The notes: a model not told the origin generated them from the sequence alone. DNA of 64,000 nucleotides from Arcuatula senhousia (GCA_963971305.1 OZ020307.1:62307702-62371701); one strand, 5' to 3'. Counted from the first letter of the stretch, positions 11,704 to 22,729 are shown. Numbers and translations are program-made.

Positions 11704-12614
11704 TAGCTTACCTGAACCGAAGGGTCATGTGAGCTATTGTCATCACTTGGCGTCCGTCGTCCGTCCGTCGTCCGTAAACTTTTTAAAGCGTAAACTCCTC
11801 TGACACCATAAGTCCAATTGCAACCAAACTTGGTATGGTTGTTCATTAGCATTCGGTGCTTAGAACTGATGTGGGGATTTTTGATTCGTCGTAAAACATG
11901 GCCGCCATGGCTTAAAATAGAACATAGGGGTAAAATGCATTTTTTTGCAAATAACTCAAAAACGGCTACAGATATCAAAATTCTGGCATGTGGGAAAAGT
12001 GATCAGCACCTCAAGATCTACCTACCCTGAAATTTTGAAGAAAATCAAACAACCCATGTAGAAGTTATTGCCCTTTTTGTGGATTGTTTGCAAATTTTGC
12101 ACCTGTTTAGCTCAATATCTTTAAATTGCATGTTGTTTAGCGCATCAAGATCTACAAAATATTTAACAGGGTCAACGTTGTAGGACCTTTCCTTTTGGGG
12201 GTTATTGCCCTTCGAACGTCAAAATTGAGCATTTTAACAGCATTTCCTCATTACATTGAAAACATTAACTCCTCTGACACAATTGGAACCAAGCTTGATA
12301 TAGTTGTTTATTAGCATTATGTGTATAGAACTAATGTGGGGATTTTTGATTGGTTGTAAAACATGGCCGCTGTGGCTAAAAATAGAACATTAGGTTAAAC
12401 TGCATTTTTTGGCTAATAACTCAAAAAGGGTGACAGATTTTTAGATTTTGATTGAGAACAAAAGTGATCAGCACCTTAAGATCCACCATATTGTCAGATG
12501 ACCCCCTTATTAATTTTATGACCCTTTCAACGTCAAATAGATTTTGCCTAATAACCTTTACTTCAGGCACATATATGTCAGGTGAGCGATTCAGGCTCCT
12601 GGGAGCCTCTTGTA
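11704..12614 (+). mobile_element. F1 repeat element, variant b
   Basis: The head TAGCTTACCTGAACCGAAGG and its partly matching partner are followed by CATCACTTGGCGTCCGTCG. The core differs from the 3295 copy: AACATGGCCGC, AAATAACTCAAAAA and AAGTGATCAGCACCTCAAG blocks. The tail CAGGTGAGCGATTCAGG plus GGCTCCTGGGAGCC ends in CTCTTGT. The same variant sits in RPSA intron 1. Confidence 0.75.
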
Positions 12615-12619
12615 TGGTA

Positions 12620-12755
12620 AGGAACAGCACTGCCAAATTTCAGATCAATCGGATTGCTAGAACTAAAAGTTATCGTGTCAACAAGAATGTTAACCGACAA
12701 CGACGACGACGACAGCACATACGACCACAAATGTTTTGCCGTCTGAAAAGCTACC
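12620..12755 (-). mobile_element. F3 head fragment
   Basis: Reading on the minus strand: a degraded CGACCACAAA head, a GTCGTCGTCGTTG tract, then GTTAACATT and ACACGATAACTTTTAG blocks as in the F3 copy at 2119. The tail is absent and the fragment abuts the F1 element ending at 12614. Confidence 0.55.
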
Positions 12756-12996
12756 AATATTTATGGAGTCATTCAGGTGTAAAATGAGATCAAAGTCATA
12801 GGACAAGGTGACAGACTCATAGAGCATAACTTTTTTTATCAATTTCCAAAATATCAGATGCCCCATCGGTATTATTAGTTTACAGAGAGCTGACCTGTAA
12901 AAATAGGGTGCACGGTCACATGCCATTGCGACAATTGCATAAACCTATAATCATAACTCAAAGAGTGGTACCGTACACCAAATATCAGATGCTTTG

Positions 12997-13570
12997 GTAT
13001 AGTTCATTTTTGTCGTGCCTACGACGAATAGCTGCCTGCAGAAGGCGCAACGTAGACAGCATAAACTTTTTTGTAAGACTTAATTGTGTAGAAAATTAAT
13101 TTCTTGAAAAGTATAATAGCTATACCACAGGCGTTTGGATCCAGGATTTTATCATAAATAGCATGTATATAAAAATTTTCATTTTGTCTATATACTATTA
13201 GACGAAATGAAAATTTTTATATACACGTTATTTATAATAAAATAAAATCCTGGACCCAAACGCCTGTGAGCTATACTGATACTTGGTATACAGACAGAGG
13301 GTTATGGTCTACACAACTGTCACCATGTCCTGTGACCATGACCCTATTTTTATGCTTCAGAGACTTTTTGAACTTATGTCTTATTTCAGGCTGTATAAAC
13401 TTCTTTAGATGAGACTTTTGGGGGTAAGGTCTACTCAACTGACACCATGCCTTATGATCTTGACTCCATTTTCACGCCCCTGTGACTATGAACTTAGGTC
13501 TTTTTTTAGGCCATAAACTTCTTTGTAAGAGTTTTGTGGAAATTGAAATTCTTGAAAAGAAGAATAGCTA
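12997..13570 (+). mobile_element. Degenerate F2 element, split by a MITE
   Basis: A mutated GTCGTGCCTACGACGAAT head near 13010, then F2 core sequence (TTTTTTGTAAGACTTAATTG, GAAAAGTATAATAGCTA, TTGGTATACAGACAG). The first core unit is interrupted exactly by the 143-bp MITE at 13126-13268. No intact tail is seen. Confidence 0.6.
13126..13268. mobile_element. hAT-like MITE with 8-bp target duplication
   Basis: Near-perfect foldback: CACAGGCGTTTGG at the left end and its inverted partner CCAAACGCCTGTG at the right, with arms of about 65 bp around a short loop. It is flanked on both sides by AGCTATAC (13118-13125 and 13269-13276). An 8-bp duplication and ends beginning CA fit the hAT superfamily. 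It encodes nothing and sits inside an older F2 unit. Confidence 0.85.
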
Positions 13571-13719
13571 TGCATCTGGTATTTAGGATATCAATTAATT
13601 AGATTAGGGTTTTTGCAATAGTCACCATTACATCTGACCTAGACCTTATTTTTACAATAAATGACTGTTAAAATTGGTAAGAGGGTATTAAGTTTTTTAG
13701 GTTAAATCTATGGCAGGCC

Positions 13720-14045
13720 GTTTTCATATTTATTCGCTATATAAGTTATCTCATATAATATATATGATATATCATATAATTTAGATATAAGATATCTTAT
13801 TTATTTTTAATATGAATATCTCCTATAATATATAAGATATCTCATATCATATATGAGATATCTTTATTAGTTAATAAGATATCTAGAACGGATAATTAAA
13901 AGAGGTATATATGATATGAGATATACAATATGAGATATCTTATATATTATATGAGTTATATATGAGATATGTTTTGTATTATATTAGACATCTTATATAT
14001 TATATGAGATATCTTAAAAAGCGAATAAATATGAAAACAGCCTTC
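13720..14045. mobile_element. AT-rich foldback element, copy 1
   Basis: The ends are inverted copies of GTTTTCATATTTATTCGCT. The interior is an irregular array of ATATGAGATATCTTATATAT-like steps, itself largely self-complementary. A second copy lies at 15425-15665. Confidence 0.7.
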
Positions 14046-14149
14046 TAGCTTGCACACCGTTAGTTTAAACATATTTATTTATTTAAGAAATGCAAAGTAC
14101 AATGAAGTATGAGTTTAGTTTAGCTTAGCTTTGGCTGGGTGCGAATCTT

Positions 14150-14640
14150 TTTGATTTGAGAAAGTTTGGACACATTTAAATAAGGTTTCGTTTTTGCAGT
14201 CATTTAAGACAGTTGAACCATATTATAGTAGTACTTCAAGGCGTAAATTTATTGGAAACTGAACAAGGGAGTTGAACATTTCGAGACGCTGGGCATCATA
14301 GATAGGACAACATAAAAGGAAATTGTTTGTTGTTTCTATGCTTCCACATCGACCGTTTGGGGAGTCTACTATGTTTCTTATGAACAGATCATAATTTAAG
14401 GACCTCGAGTTTAATCTTTAAACGAGGGTGTAGTACTTGTCCCAATCGTGTCCCAGAATAGTAATAATTTGGAACTTTTCCGTTTTCGCTTAAAAGTTCT
14501 TTTTTAAAAGTTCAGATTGTGTTTTCAATTTTAATGGTGTGGCCGTCAGAGAGATTGTTGCGCATATTAAAAAGAGCTGGAGTAATGGGAGGTTCTAGTG
14601 ATAATTTGCGTGAGCTCGAGGTTGTTTGCTTGACGTGTTC
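14150..14640 (-). pseudogene. Decayed LINE ORF2 C-terminal end
   Basis: Minus-strand reading near 14280-14380 gives DLFIRNIVDSPNGRCGSIET followed by NFLLCCPIYDAQR, which matches the C-terminal Cys-x-Cys...Cys-P-x-Tyr region common in non-LTR elements. Just upstream, YYSGTRLGQVLHPRLK-like sequence lies in a shifted frame. Stops and frameshifts are frequent. It is unrelated in position to the LINE at 1130-2105. Confidence 0.6.
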
Positions 14641-14656
14641 CATAAGTATAAGCACG

Positions 14657-15420
14657 CCTTTTTTGTCTCGCCTGCGACGAATAATCGCGGAAGGCGAGAC
14701 ATAGGTATTACTTTCCGGCGGCGGCGGCGGCGTGAACTTTTTTGTAAGACTTTTGTGGACAATGAATTGCTTGAAAAGTTTAATTGCTAGGCATCTGATA
14801 TTTGGTATACAGACAGTTCAGGTTATGGTCTACGTAACTGTGACCATGCCCCCATTTTTGCGCTCCAGTGACTCTGTAAACTTAGGTCTTTTTCAGGCCG
14901 TAAACTTTTTGTAAGACTTTTGTAGACGATGAATAGCTGGAAAAGTATGATAGCTAGGCACCTGATATTTGGTATATAGACAGTTCAGCCCGGGTTATGG
15001 TCTATGCAACTGTCACCATGCCGTGTGACCTTGACCCCATTTTGACGCTCCACTGATTGACTCTGTGAACTTAGGTCTTTTTTTCAGGCCATAAACTTTT
15101 TGTGAGACTTTTGTGGACGATGAATTGCTGGAAAAGTATAATAGATAGGCATCTGATATTGGGTATACCGACAAATGAGGTTATGGTCTTTGCAACTGTC
15201 ACCATGCCACGTGACCCTGACCCCATTTTTACGCTCTAGTGACTCTGTTTACCTAGGTCTTTTTTCAGGCAGAAAATTTTTTGTAATGAATTGCTTGAAA
15301 AGTATAATAGCTAGGCATCTGGTACTGGGTATACATACACTTTTTGTGTTTATATCAAGAAATGAAAGCTTAGGTAATTGATCTTAGTGATGGTGCCGGC
15401 AGGCGAAACATACCTTTGTT
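14657..15420 (+). mobile_element. F2 repeat element (HINE-like)
   Basis: The head GTCTCGCCTGCGACGAAT folds with TCGCGGAAGGCGAGAC. A CGG tract (14716-14731) is followed by three to four core units of about 180-200 bp with TAAGACTTTTGTGGAC, GCTAGGCATCTGATA and GGTATACAGACAG. The tail GGTGCCGGCAGGCGAAACAT holds the inverted arm of the head. Confidence 0.8.
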
Positions 15421-15424
15421 TGCC

Positions 15425-15665
15425 GCACTTGTCATATTTATTCGCTAGTATATAAGATATCTCATATATTATATGAGATTTCTCTTTTAATATATACATA
15501 TAATTTAGATATAAGATATCTTATATATTATTTGAGATATCTGTTTTAATTATCCGTTGTAGATATCTTATATGTTTATTAATAGAGATATCTCATATAC
15601 GAATTGAGAGATATTTCATATAATTTATGAGATATTTTTTGTAGCGAATAAATATGAAAACAGCG
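15425..15665. mobile_element. AT-rich foldback element, copy 2
   Basis: Same inverted ends as the copy at 13720 (CATATTTATTCGCT and AGCGAATAAATATGAAAAC), with an interior of GATATCTCATATA-like steps. It abuts the tail of the F2 element to its left. Confidence 0.7.
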
Positions 15666-16254
15666 AGCCATATAAATCTGTCTCAATCACTGAGTTTGAT
15701 GTCTAGAATCACTTTACATCTAGGAATTTCCTTGTTTACATGTAGTTGGTCCAAAGATTTTAATCTTGGTTGATCAATGTCATTCAGTCACCTGCCAAAT
15801 GAACTTGACTTTTACTTATCTCTGGTCTCTAGAACGGTCAGGTAAACTTTTAATATGTTTTTGCGATGGCTTTGATAATTTCGTTTCGTTTCTTTAATTT
15901 CGTTTTTCTTATTTCCATTTCAACTTTCACTTTCGATTTGTTTGACAGGTTTGGCTTAAAAAATTCATATAAGAAATGTGATGATTTAATTTATGCTAAA
16001 TCATTCTATATCATGAATGTGATACTCATTTGTCTGGGTTTTTTACTCATTCCTTAAATTACAGTATTTTAAAACAAGAATTTTGTTTGTACTCAAAGCT
16101 GAAATTCAGTTGGGCCATGCAGTTTTCAATTTTTTTCAAACCAACCTACATATACTCCTTAGATCAAGTTTAGATACACAAGCACCTCTTCTATAAAAAA
16201 GTACAGGGTGGACATTTTCAAACTGTAAATGACAATAAAAGTCATCAGAGATAC

Positions 16255-16405
16255 AGGCCTGTCAAGTTTTTATGAACTGCATGCGTGAGATTTGACGAAA
16301 TATTGAAAGATCAAAGGAAAAATGTAAAAGATCAAAGAAATTTGCCGCCAAATTGCGGACTAGATGCGTGAGTCTCACGGGAGGTGCGTGACACTTGACA
16401 GGTCT
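16255..16405. mobile_element. MITE just upstream of paralog 2
   Basis: Terminal inverted repeats AGGCCTGTCAAG and CTTGACAGGTCT (one mismatch), with further inverted similarity inside (GCATGCGTGAG). Flanks AGAGATAC and GGAGATAC match at 7 of 8 bases, suggesting an 8-bp target duplication. It ends about 75 bp before the signal-peptide exon of paralog 2. Confidence 0.65.
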
Positions 16406-16482
16406 GGAGATACCTCAGTATATCCACCATTCAATTCATGCTGTTTATATTTTAGAATCTCTCCATTTCAATTTTCAGAAGC

Positions 16483-19400
16483 ATGGTGTTCAATACCATT
16501 GCAGTTCTGGTTCATACTTTACTACTTGTGGAAACAGTATTGGCAGTTACATATTGTAAGTATACCATCATGAAACCCAACTTTGGCAGTTTTTAGGGTT
16601 ATGTATTTCTTATACTTCAGGCTAAGTACTGTTTTTTGTTTGTTTTTCGGTTAAAGCCAAGCCAGGACCCTTTATAATCATAATCTTCCAAAAAGAATTA
16701 TTATTTCCATTTAAATAATAATTAATAAATGAGACATTAAGGCCATAAGCCTTTATCTCTTGTACAAAATCTCAACAACTGAAGCTGAAGTGGTGTAGAG
16801 ACAATCAAAGGTCAAAGGCACTCCTTCAGAGCACAAGGTTGCTTTTAAAACTGATCAAGGTAGATTTTAAAGTGTAATTTCTAGTGAAGATGCAGGACAT
16901 TTTCAATGAATTTTAAAGTTAATTGTTTTCTTACCCAATGAAGGTTTAAAGAAGCCTCTTAAAAGCCTGCAGGTTACAAGGCCTTCATGTCTTGATATTT
17001 TTTTTTTTATTATTCAAATGGATTTGAATTATATTTGTAAGAAGCAATTACATTATTTTTTCTATCCATATTCAATTATTTAAATGAACTATACATGTAA
17101 CTTTTTATATTACAGTAACTTTTAATAAGAATGATTGCAATGAGTATAGGCACTACCTTTACAATGAGAATGATGAGTATTTGGTCCAATGGAACGGAGA
17201 GGCTTACCCCAAATACTGCAGCTTAAGGTTTAAGACCATGACAGGCATGGATACATACAGGCTATGTGCCAGTGTAGAACAGTTTAACTTGGATTGTTCA
17301 ATTACACTGAAATTTTATTGGGGTGTTGAAATGGATATTAAGGTACTTATTGGTCAGGGGCAGAAATTTTCACCAATCTCATCCAAGGATCAAGGTCTAT
17401 CAGGGAAAATTCAAACAAATTTAATTAGGACCAATTTTGAAGAAAATGGGCACATAGATATTGGGTTAGGGGGTTCACTACCCCATAGGACCATTTTTCT
17501 AGATCCATGATTGTTGATTAGGTTAAGCTGCTAAAAGTTTAGAAATTAATATATTTGACTTATATATCATGTATATTTTGTATAGCAAAATAACTGTATT
17601 TTATCTGAGGTTTTATGAAAGCTGCTGGCATTTTTATTGAGAATTCTGTTATAACTTGATGTTTCATGTACGCATTATTCAACGCCTATATTTATGATAT
17701 TGTCTATATATTTACAAAATTTGCAATGTCAAATATAAATAGATGTATGGTTAAAGTCCATTCCTTCTTACTGACAAGTGCCATAGCAACCATATTGGTA
17801 TGGTAGGTGCACCTAGTGATGCTTAGCACAATGCATGCTTCAGATGCTGGGTTTGACCTATATTTTCTGCATGGATGACCTCTTACAGAAGAATGGTTAA
17901 AATGTCCATTCCAACTTACTGACATGTGCCACATCAACTATATTGGTATGGTAGGTGCACCTAATGATGCTAAGCACAATCTATGCTTCAGATGCTGGCT
18001 GTGACCTATACTTTCTGCATGAAAAGAATGGTTAAAGTCCATTCCTTCTTACTGACAAGTGCAATAGCAACCATATTGGTATGGTATGTGCACCCGGTGA
18101 CCCTGAGCACAAAAAAATGCATGCTGGGATGCTGGATGTGACCTATATTTTCCGCATGGACCACCACTTACAGGGATGTAAACTTGTATAGTATCGCGAA
18201 CCTCTATAAATCATTTAATCAACATAAAGTTATACTTTTGATTGTGGGAAAAAAATAATGTTGCAAGATGGGGCATTATGTCTTTTGGACATATTCTTGT
18301 TTTATCTTTTACAGAAATATGACTGCAACAGAGACATAACACAGAACCCAATCCAGTATTGTAATGATGATGTAGTGTATATGAACTTAGAACCAGATTA
18401 TTATGGCATAAGATCAACTTCCTCATCTTTGAGAATCCGGGTAAAGGCCACATTGATAAAAAAATATGGACAGGATGATGTGTCTACTGGTTCTATGAGT
18501 AAGTACATGTATATTAATTTGTTTGTGTTCACATCCAAATTAATTGTTACTCCTCATTCATCGGTGAATAATAGATCTATATTATAGATTTGTAACTTAA
18601 GTTGTTTTTGTTTTTGATCCGAACACTATATGCCCCCTACTTTCCTAGTTAAGGCTTAAAAACTGAAATTTGCCACTATGTTCTATTTTTAGCCATGGTG
18701 GCCATGTTTTTTAAAGAATCAATAATCCCCACATCAATTTAATCGCCTAATGCTTATGACCAACCATATCAAGTTTGGTTGCAATTGGACCAATAGTGTT
18801 AAAGGAGTTAATGTTTGAAAAATTTTAAGGACAAGGGACAACACCCGCCAAGTGATGGCACTTAATAAGGTTATTGCATATGATAGATGAAAATTACTTT
18901 TAGTTATTTCTGTTTTGATTTCAACACCAAATACGCAGATAATTTTATATCTTATTTGTTTAAATTTTAATCAACATTATTGCTGCTTCATGGTTAAGGA
19001 GATGATTCTATTCTTTGGATTTTTTTCAGTGGGCACTATTATTGGTACAGTTGTGGGAGTTATCTTTCTTATAATCATACTGGTTATAGTATGCAGGATA
19101 TGTAGAAATAATCAAGGCAGTTCCTTTGGAGGCGGGACAGTTAGGTACCCAACTGCAGATGTCCAAAGACAAGGAGAAGGTGTACATGTGTCACTTATGA
19201 ATCAGCAAGGTCAATATAACCCACCGGGAGGTCAATATCAAGCGCCTGGAGGTCAATATTACCCACCTGGAGGTCAATATCAGCCATCTGGAGGTCAATA
19301 TCAACCATCTGGAGGTCAATATCAACCATCTGGAGGACAATATCAACCATCTGCAGGGCCAAATGTACCACATACTGGGCAATATTACCCACCACAGCCA

Positions 19401-20475
19401 TCAGCACCCCCTGGGCAACATAGCTCTATACCATCAGCTCCACCAGGGCAATATAATGCCCCACCTCCGTCCTATAAAGACTGTATAGGTAAAGTTGGTG
19501 AATTAAGAAGTAAATAATTAGCTTATGATAAGTTAAATAAGTGAACATAATCCACAAATTAACAGCAAAATACTGGAAAAATATCAGCCTAAGAAAAAAT
19601 AGCCTTGAATATTAATTATTTGGCCTTGAGATCAAAGTGTAAGGTCAAAGATGCCCCATTTGTATTAATGATGATTGTGAACTAATGTTATATCAAAGAT
19701 CTTCAACCTTGGTAGTTTAATCCAAACATGATTTAACCATATTTACAATATATATTTACGAAACAAATACATAAATATAGTTTATTTCTACAACTGGAAA
19801 AAAATTGACTTGATGTCAAGGGTCATCAACAAACATGACAATGATACTGTACATGAAAATTTTCACTGCGGATATTTTTCGCATTTTTGCTAAGTTGACC
19901 ATTCCTGTGGGGGAAAATTTCATGATTTTTCTAACAGTCCATATTCTATACTGAAAGAATAAATTATTTGGGTGGGGGATATTTTCACGGATATTTTGTG
20001 ATCGCAAATTAAGCAAAAATAACCCCCTGGGCAAAAATTTCCATGTTTACTTACATGTTATATTGTCTGGTTGTGACCTACTACCTACTCTCATACATAA
20101 TATGATGAGGATATACCTCATACAAACAAAAATAGCCTGTTTAACAGAGAGATTACTATAGCTTGTCTGCCATTATTTGATTGGACCTTATTAACAAAAA
20201 CTCATATAATTCATCAGGAGAAGTAGATTGAGACATTTTCCTATGAACACGTACTATAAATCACCATTTAACTTTCAAACATCTATTCTGAATTTATAGC
20301 TTACTTCTCAAAGACAATCAAAATGTCAATTGATTGGTTACTTAAGGTCACATGTTCATAAACTTTGATACTTTATGCCTTGTTAAAGTGGAAATATCGA
20401 GGTTCAGTCTGTAGATGTTGCAAAGTACAAAGACAACAGTATGTTTGATTAATGCTTATTTATCTTTCAGAATAA
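16483..20475 (+). CDS. Orphan single-pass membrane protein, paralog 2 (complete)
   Basis: Five coding exons in consistent phase: 16483-16555, 17116-17342, 18315-18498, 19030-19488 and 20471-20475 (TAA 20473-20475), giving 315 residues. Residues 1-21 form a signal peptide ending ETVLA. The ectodomain (22-161) has six cysteines at 32, 59, 75, 85, 104 and 116. The first 26-residue gap and the closing SLRIRVKAT recall a CUB domain, but this is a weak resemblance. One helix (about 163-184) ends VCRIC, a possible palmitoylation site. The tail carries tandem GGQYQPS units and ends PPPSYKDCIE with a PPxY WW-binding motif. The architecture resembles Shisa proteins, but the Shisa cysteine pattern is absent. 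The start is set by the signal peptide; an acceptor at 16478 implies an upstream 5'UTR exon. An unspliced form would end at 19517. Function unknown. Confidence 0.78.
17745..18303 (+). mobile_element. F4 repeat element ending at a splice acceptor
   Basis: About three tandem units of roughly 120-150 bp contain CATATTGGTATGGTAGGTGC and GACCTATATTTTC. The tail GGGGCATTATGTC, TTTTGGACATA and TTCTTGTTT ends about 11 bp before the acceptor of the exon at 18315. The matching intron of copy 1 lacks it. No head is evident, so it is truncated on the left. Confidence 0.65.
18630..18866 (-). mobile_element. Old F1 remnant shared with paralog 1
   Basis: Retains ATGTTCTATTTTTAGCCATG, GGTTGCAATTGGACCAATAG and CCGCCAAGTGATGGCA, matching 7915-8165 in the same intron of copy 1. 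Both lack intact ends. Confidence 0.65.
19214..19352 (+). repeat. In-frame 21-bp coding minisatellite
   Basis: Units of the form GGAGGTCAATATCAACCATC encode GGQYQPS and repeat about six times in the cytoplasmic tail of paralog 2. Paralog 1 has fewer, more diverged units at 8440-8560. Because the unit is a multiple of three, copy-number changes keep the frame. Confidence 0.85.
19835..20048. repeat. Candidate MITE-like repeat
   Basis: ATGAAAATTTTCACTGCGG at the left and GCAAAAATTTCCATG at the right are imperfect inverted copies, with GGGGGAAAAT and ATTTTCACGGATATTTTGTG inside. Related sequence occurs at 36090-36290 and 36340-36480. It lies in the last intron of paralog 2. Confidence 0.4.
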
Positions 20476-20659
20476 GAAAATTTAAGGACAAACAATAACA
20501 GCTGAAGAATTCTTACATTAAGAATTTGTACTTGTGTTACAACTATTTATAAATGTGTGCATATTCATTGTTAAAATCAATATTATTTGATCTAGTAAGT
20601 GTTTGAATATTGTATATAATCATGTGCATTTGAAAAGGTTAAAAATGATAGTAATATAT

Positions 20660-21160
20660 AGAATTCAATTGTTATCTGAAGTATATACTACATTTTTAAT
20701 TGAAAGTTATGTAACTTCCAAGTACAGTTAATAATTCGAAAATCAGTCTCATCGGCTATAATATGATGCAGGTTAAACCTGGTAAGTTTCTTCAGATAAA
20801 GTCACTTTCTTATACATGTATATATGGTACCTCATACTTTAATTGAATTCAAGCAAGAACTCATTATCTTAAATAACAGCTAGAAAGGCAAACTTTTGCA
20901 TGATTTTAAAATAGGAACGCACCTGCAAACAGAACAAGGAAGTGATTTTATCTAAAACCATATATGGTAAAAATAGAGGATTGTTTCTTACGATTTAGAA
21001 GACACCAATAATTTCTACATTAATTTTCTAATGCTTAGACTAGAGAGAAATTAACAAAAACATATTTGTTTACTGAGGTCAACAAGGTAAATGTAATGAC
21101 TGCAGGGAATTAAATATATCTACTGAATTATTCAAATTCTTTGTTTGGTTGACATGCACC
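20660..21160. other. Unstructured DNA downstream of paralog 2
   Basis: Homology between the two duplicated blocks stops near 20655 (9515 in copy 1). Beyond that point no gene, repeat end or hairpin stands out. Confidence 0.5.
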
Positions 21161-21162
21161 GC

Positions 21163-21470
21163 TTTTTATGCCCCATCTACGAAACATCACATCAACTATA
21201 TTGGAATGGTAGGTGCACCTAGTGATGCTTAGAACATAGGTGCACTAAGCATCACTAGGTGCACCTTAGAACAATGCATGTTTGGATGCTGGCATTGACC
21301 TATATTTTCCGCATGAATGACCACTTATAGAAGAGTGGTTAAGTTAAAGTCCATTCCTTCTGACTGACAAGTGCCTTAATAGCAACCATGTTGAAACTTT
21401 AGTGATTGCGGAAAAAATAAATGTTGTGAGATGGGGCATTATGTCTTTTGGACATATTCTGGTTTTTGTC
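21163..21470 (+). mobile_element. F4 repeat element
   Basis: Head TTTTTATGCCCCATCTACGA, then one core unit that includes a local inverted duplication (21212-21267, built on GGTGCACCTAGTGATGCTTA). The tail has GGGGCATTATGTC and TTTTGGACATATTCTGG. The GGGGCAT in the tail is the inverse of ATGCCCC in the head. Confidence 0.65.
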
Positions 21471-21769
21471 TTGTTTCTTGTTTCACTATAATATTCACAA
21501 GAATCAGAATGGTTTTGTTCTTATGTAATTTCCAAGGACTCAGTACTTTCATTTTTGTGTACCTTTGAAAGTCATGGGTTGTTTTAGTGTTATTAAAACT
21601 ATTTGATTGATTTTTTTTTTACAAAGACTTATAAAATGTTGTAAAAATGTAATATAAATAGAATATTGTTTGAACTACCTTATTATAATTATATATCTAT
21701 AATACATGTAATTTCCACTTCATTTGATATTTTTTGTAGACTTTACCTATATTCTCTTTTTATTCTCAT

Positions 21770-22090
21770 TTTTATACGACCACAAAAAATTTGCGGACAT
21801 ATAATGATATGATGCTGTTGTAGTCTCTGTGGTCGTCTGCATTGTCTGTTAACTTAATTTAGTGTTCCCACAATAACGTATTTTAGTTCTAGTTATCTGA
21901 TTGTTGTGAAATTTGACAATGACATTCATTGCCATAAAAAGATGGATGGGATTGATTTTGGGTGTCGGACGGTGTCCCCATTTTTTCGTTTACAAATTAG
22001 GGACCCAAAAGGGTCCAAAAATTCAAATATTTTATTTGTTCCCACAATAACTTTGGTTCTGGTTAGCTATTTTTTTTCAAATGTTGAGTG
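21770..22090 (+). mobile_element. F3 repeat element, truncated
   Basis: The head TTTATACGACCACAAAAAAT pairs with TTTGCGGACATATAAT, followed by TTAACTTAATTTAGTG and GGATGGGATTGATTTTGGG blocks as in the copy at 2119. No tail is present. Confidence 0.6.
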
Positions 22091-22136
22091 ATGCTAAAAC
22101 TTATTATTTAAGACTGGAATTCCTCATTTTGCCTAA

Positions 22137-22722
22137 TCGTTCCCCGCCGCAATGTGTCAGAGGGACCTAGTAATGGTCTTTGTCCGTGCGTCCGTCACAC
22201 TTTTTTGAGCACAACTCCATAGGAACACTTTATGAGCGCAACTCCTCTGAGACTGCTCAACAGATTTTGATGAAACTTTGTGGGATTGTTTTGTCATGAT
22301 ATGTAGTTGATCATATCACACCACCATTTTGATTTGACAAATTTTATAGGAGTTATGGGACTTTATCCACTTTGTTCAATTTAGGTCATAGGGAGACTTT
22401 GTGAGCGCAACTCCTCAGAGACAACTCAATGGATTTCGATGAAATTTTGTAGGATTGTTTGTCATGATATGTAGTTGATCATATAGCACCGCCATATTGA
22501 TTTGACAAATTTTATAGGAGTTCTGGGACTTTATCAACTTTGTTCATTTTAGGTCATAGGAACATTTTATGAGCACAGATTTTGATGAAATTTTTCAGGA
22601 TTATTTGTCCTGATTTGTTGGTAATCATATTGCATTGCCATTTTAAGTCTTCAAATTTTAGTTACTTTTCAACTTTAATGCAGCGGCGGGGGACATTGGC
22701 TAGGCTTAGCAATCTTGTTGGC
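22137..22722 (+). mobile_element. F6 repeat element (HINE-like)
   Basis: Head CGTTCCCCGCCGCAATG and tail GCAGCGGCGGGGGACATTGG are inverted partners. A GTCCGTGCGTCCGTC tract follows the head. Core units of about 170 bp repeat (GAGCGCAACTCCTC, TGTCATGATATGTAGTTGAT, TAGGAGTTATGGGACTTTAT). It ends AATCTTGTTGG, as the other families do. Confidence 0.65.
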
Positions 22723-22729
22723 AGAAGTA

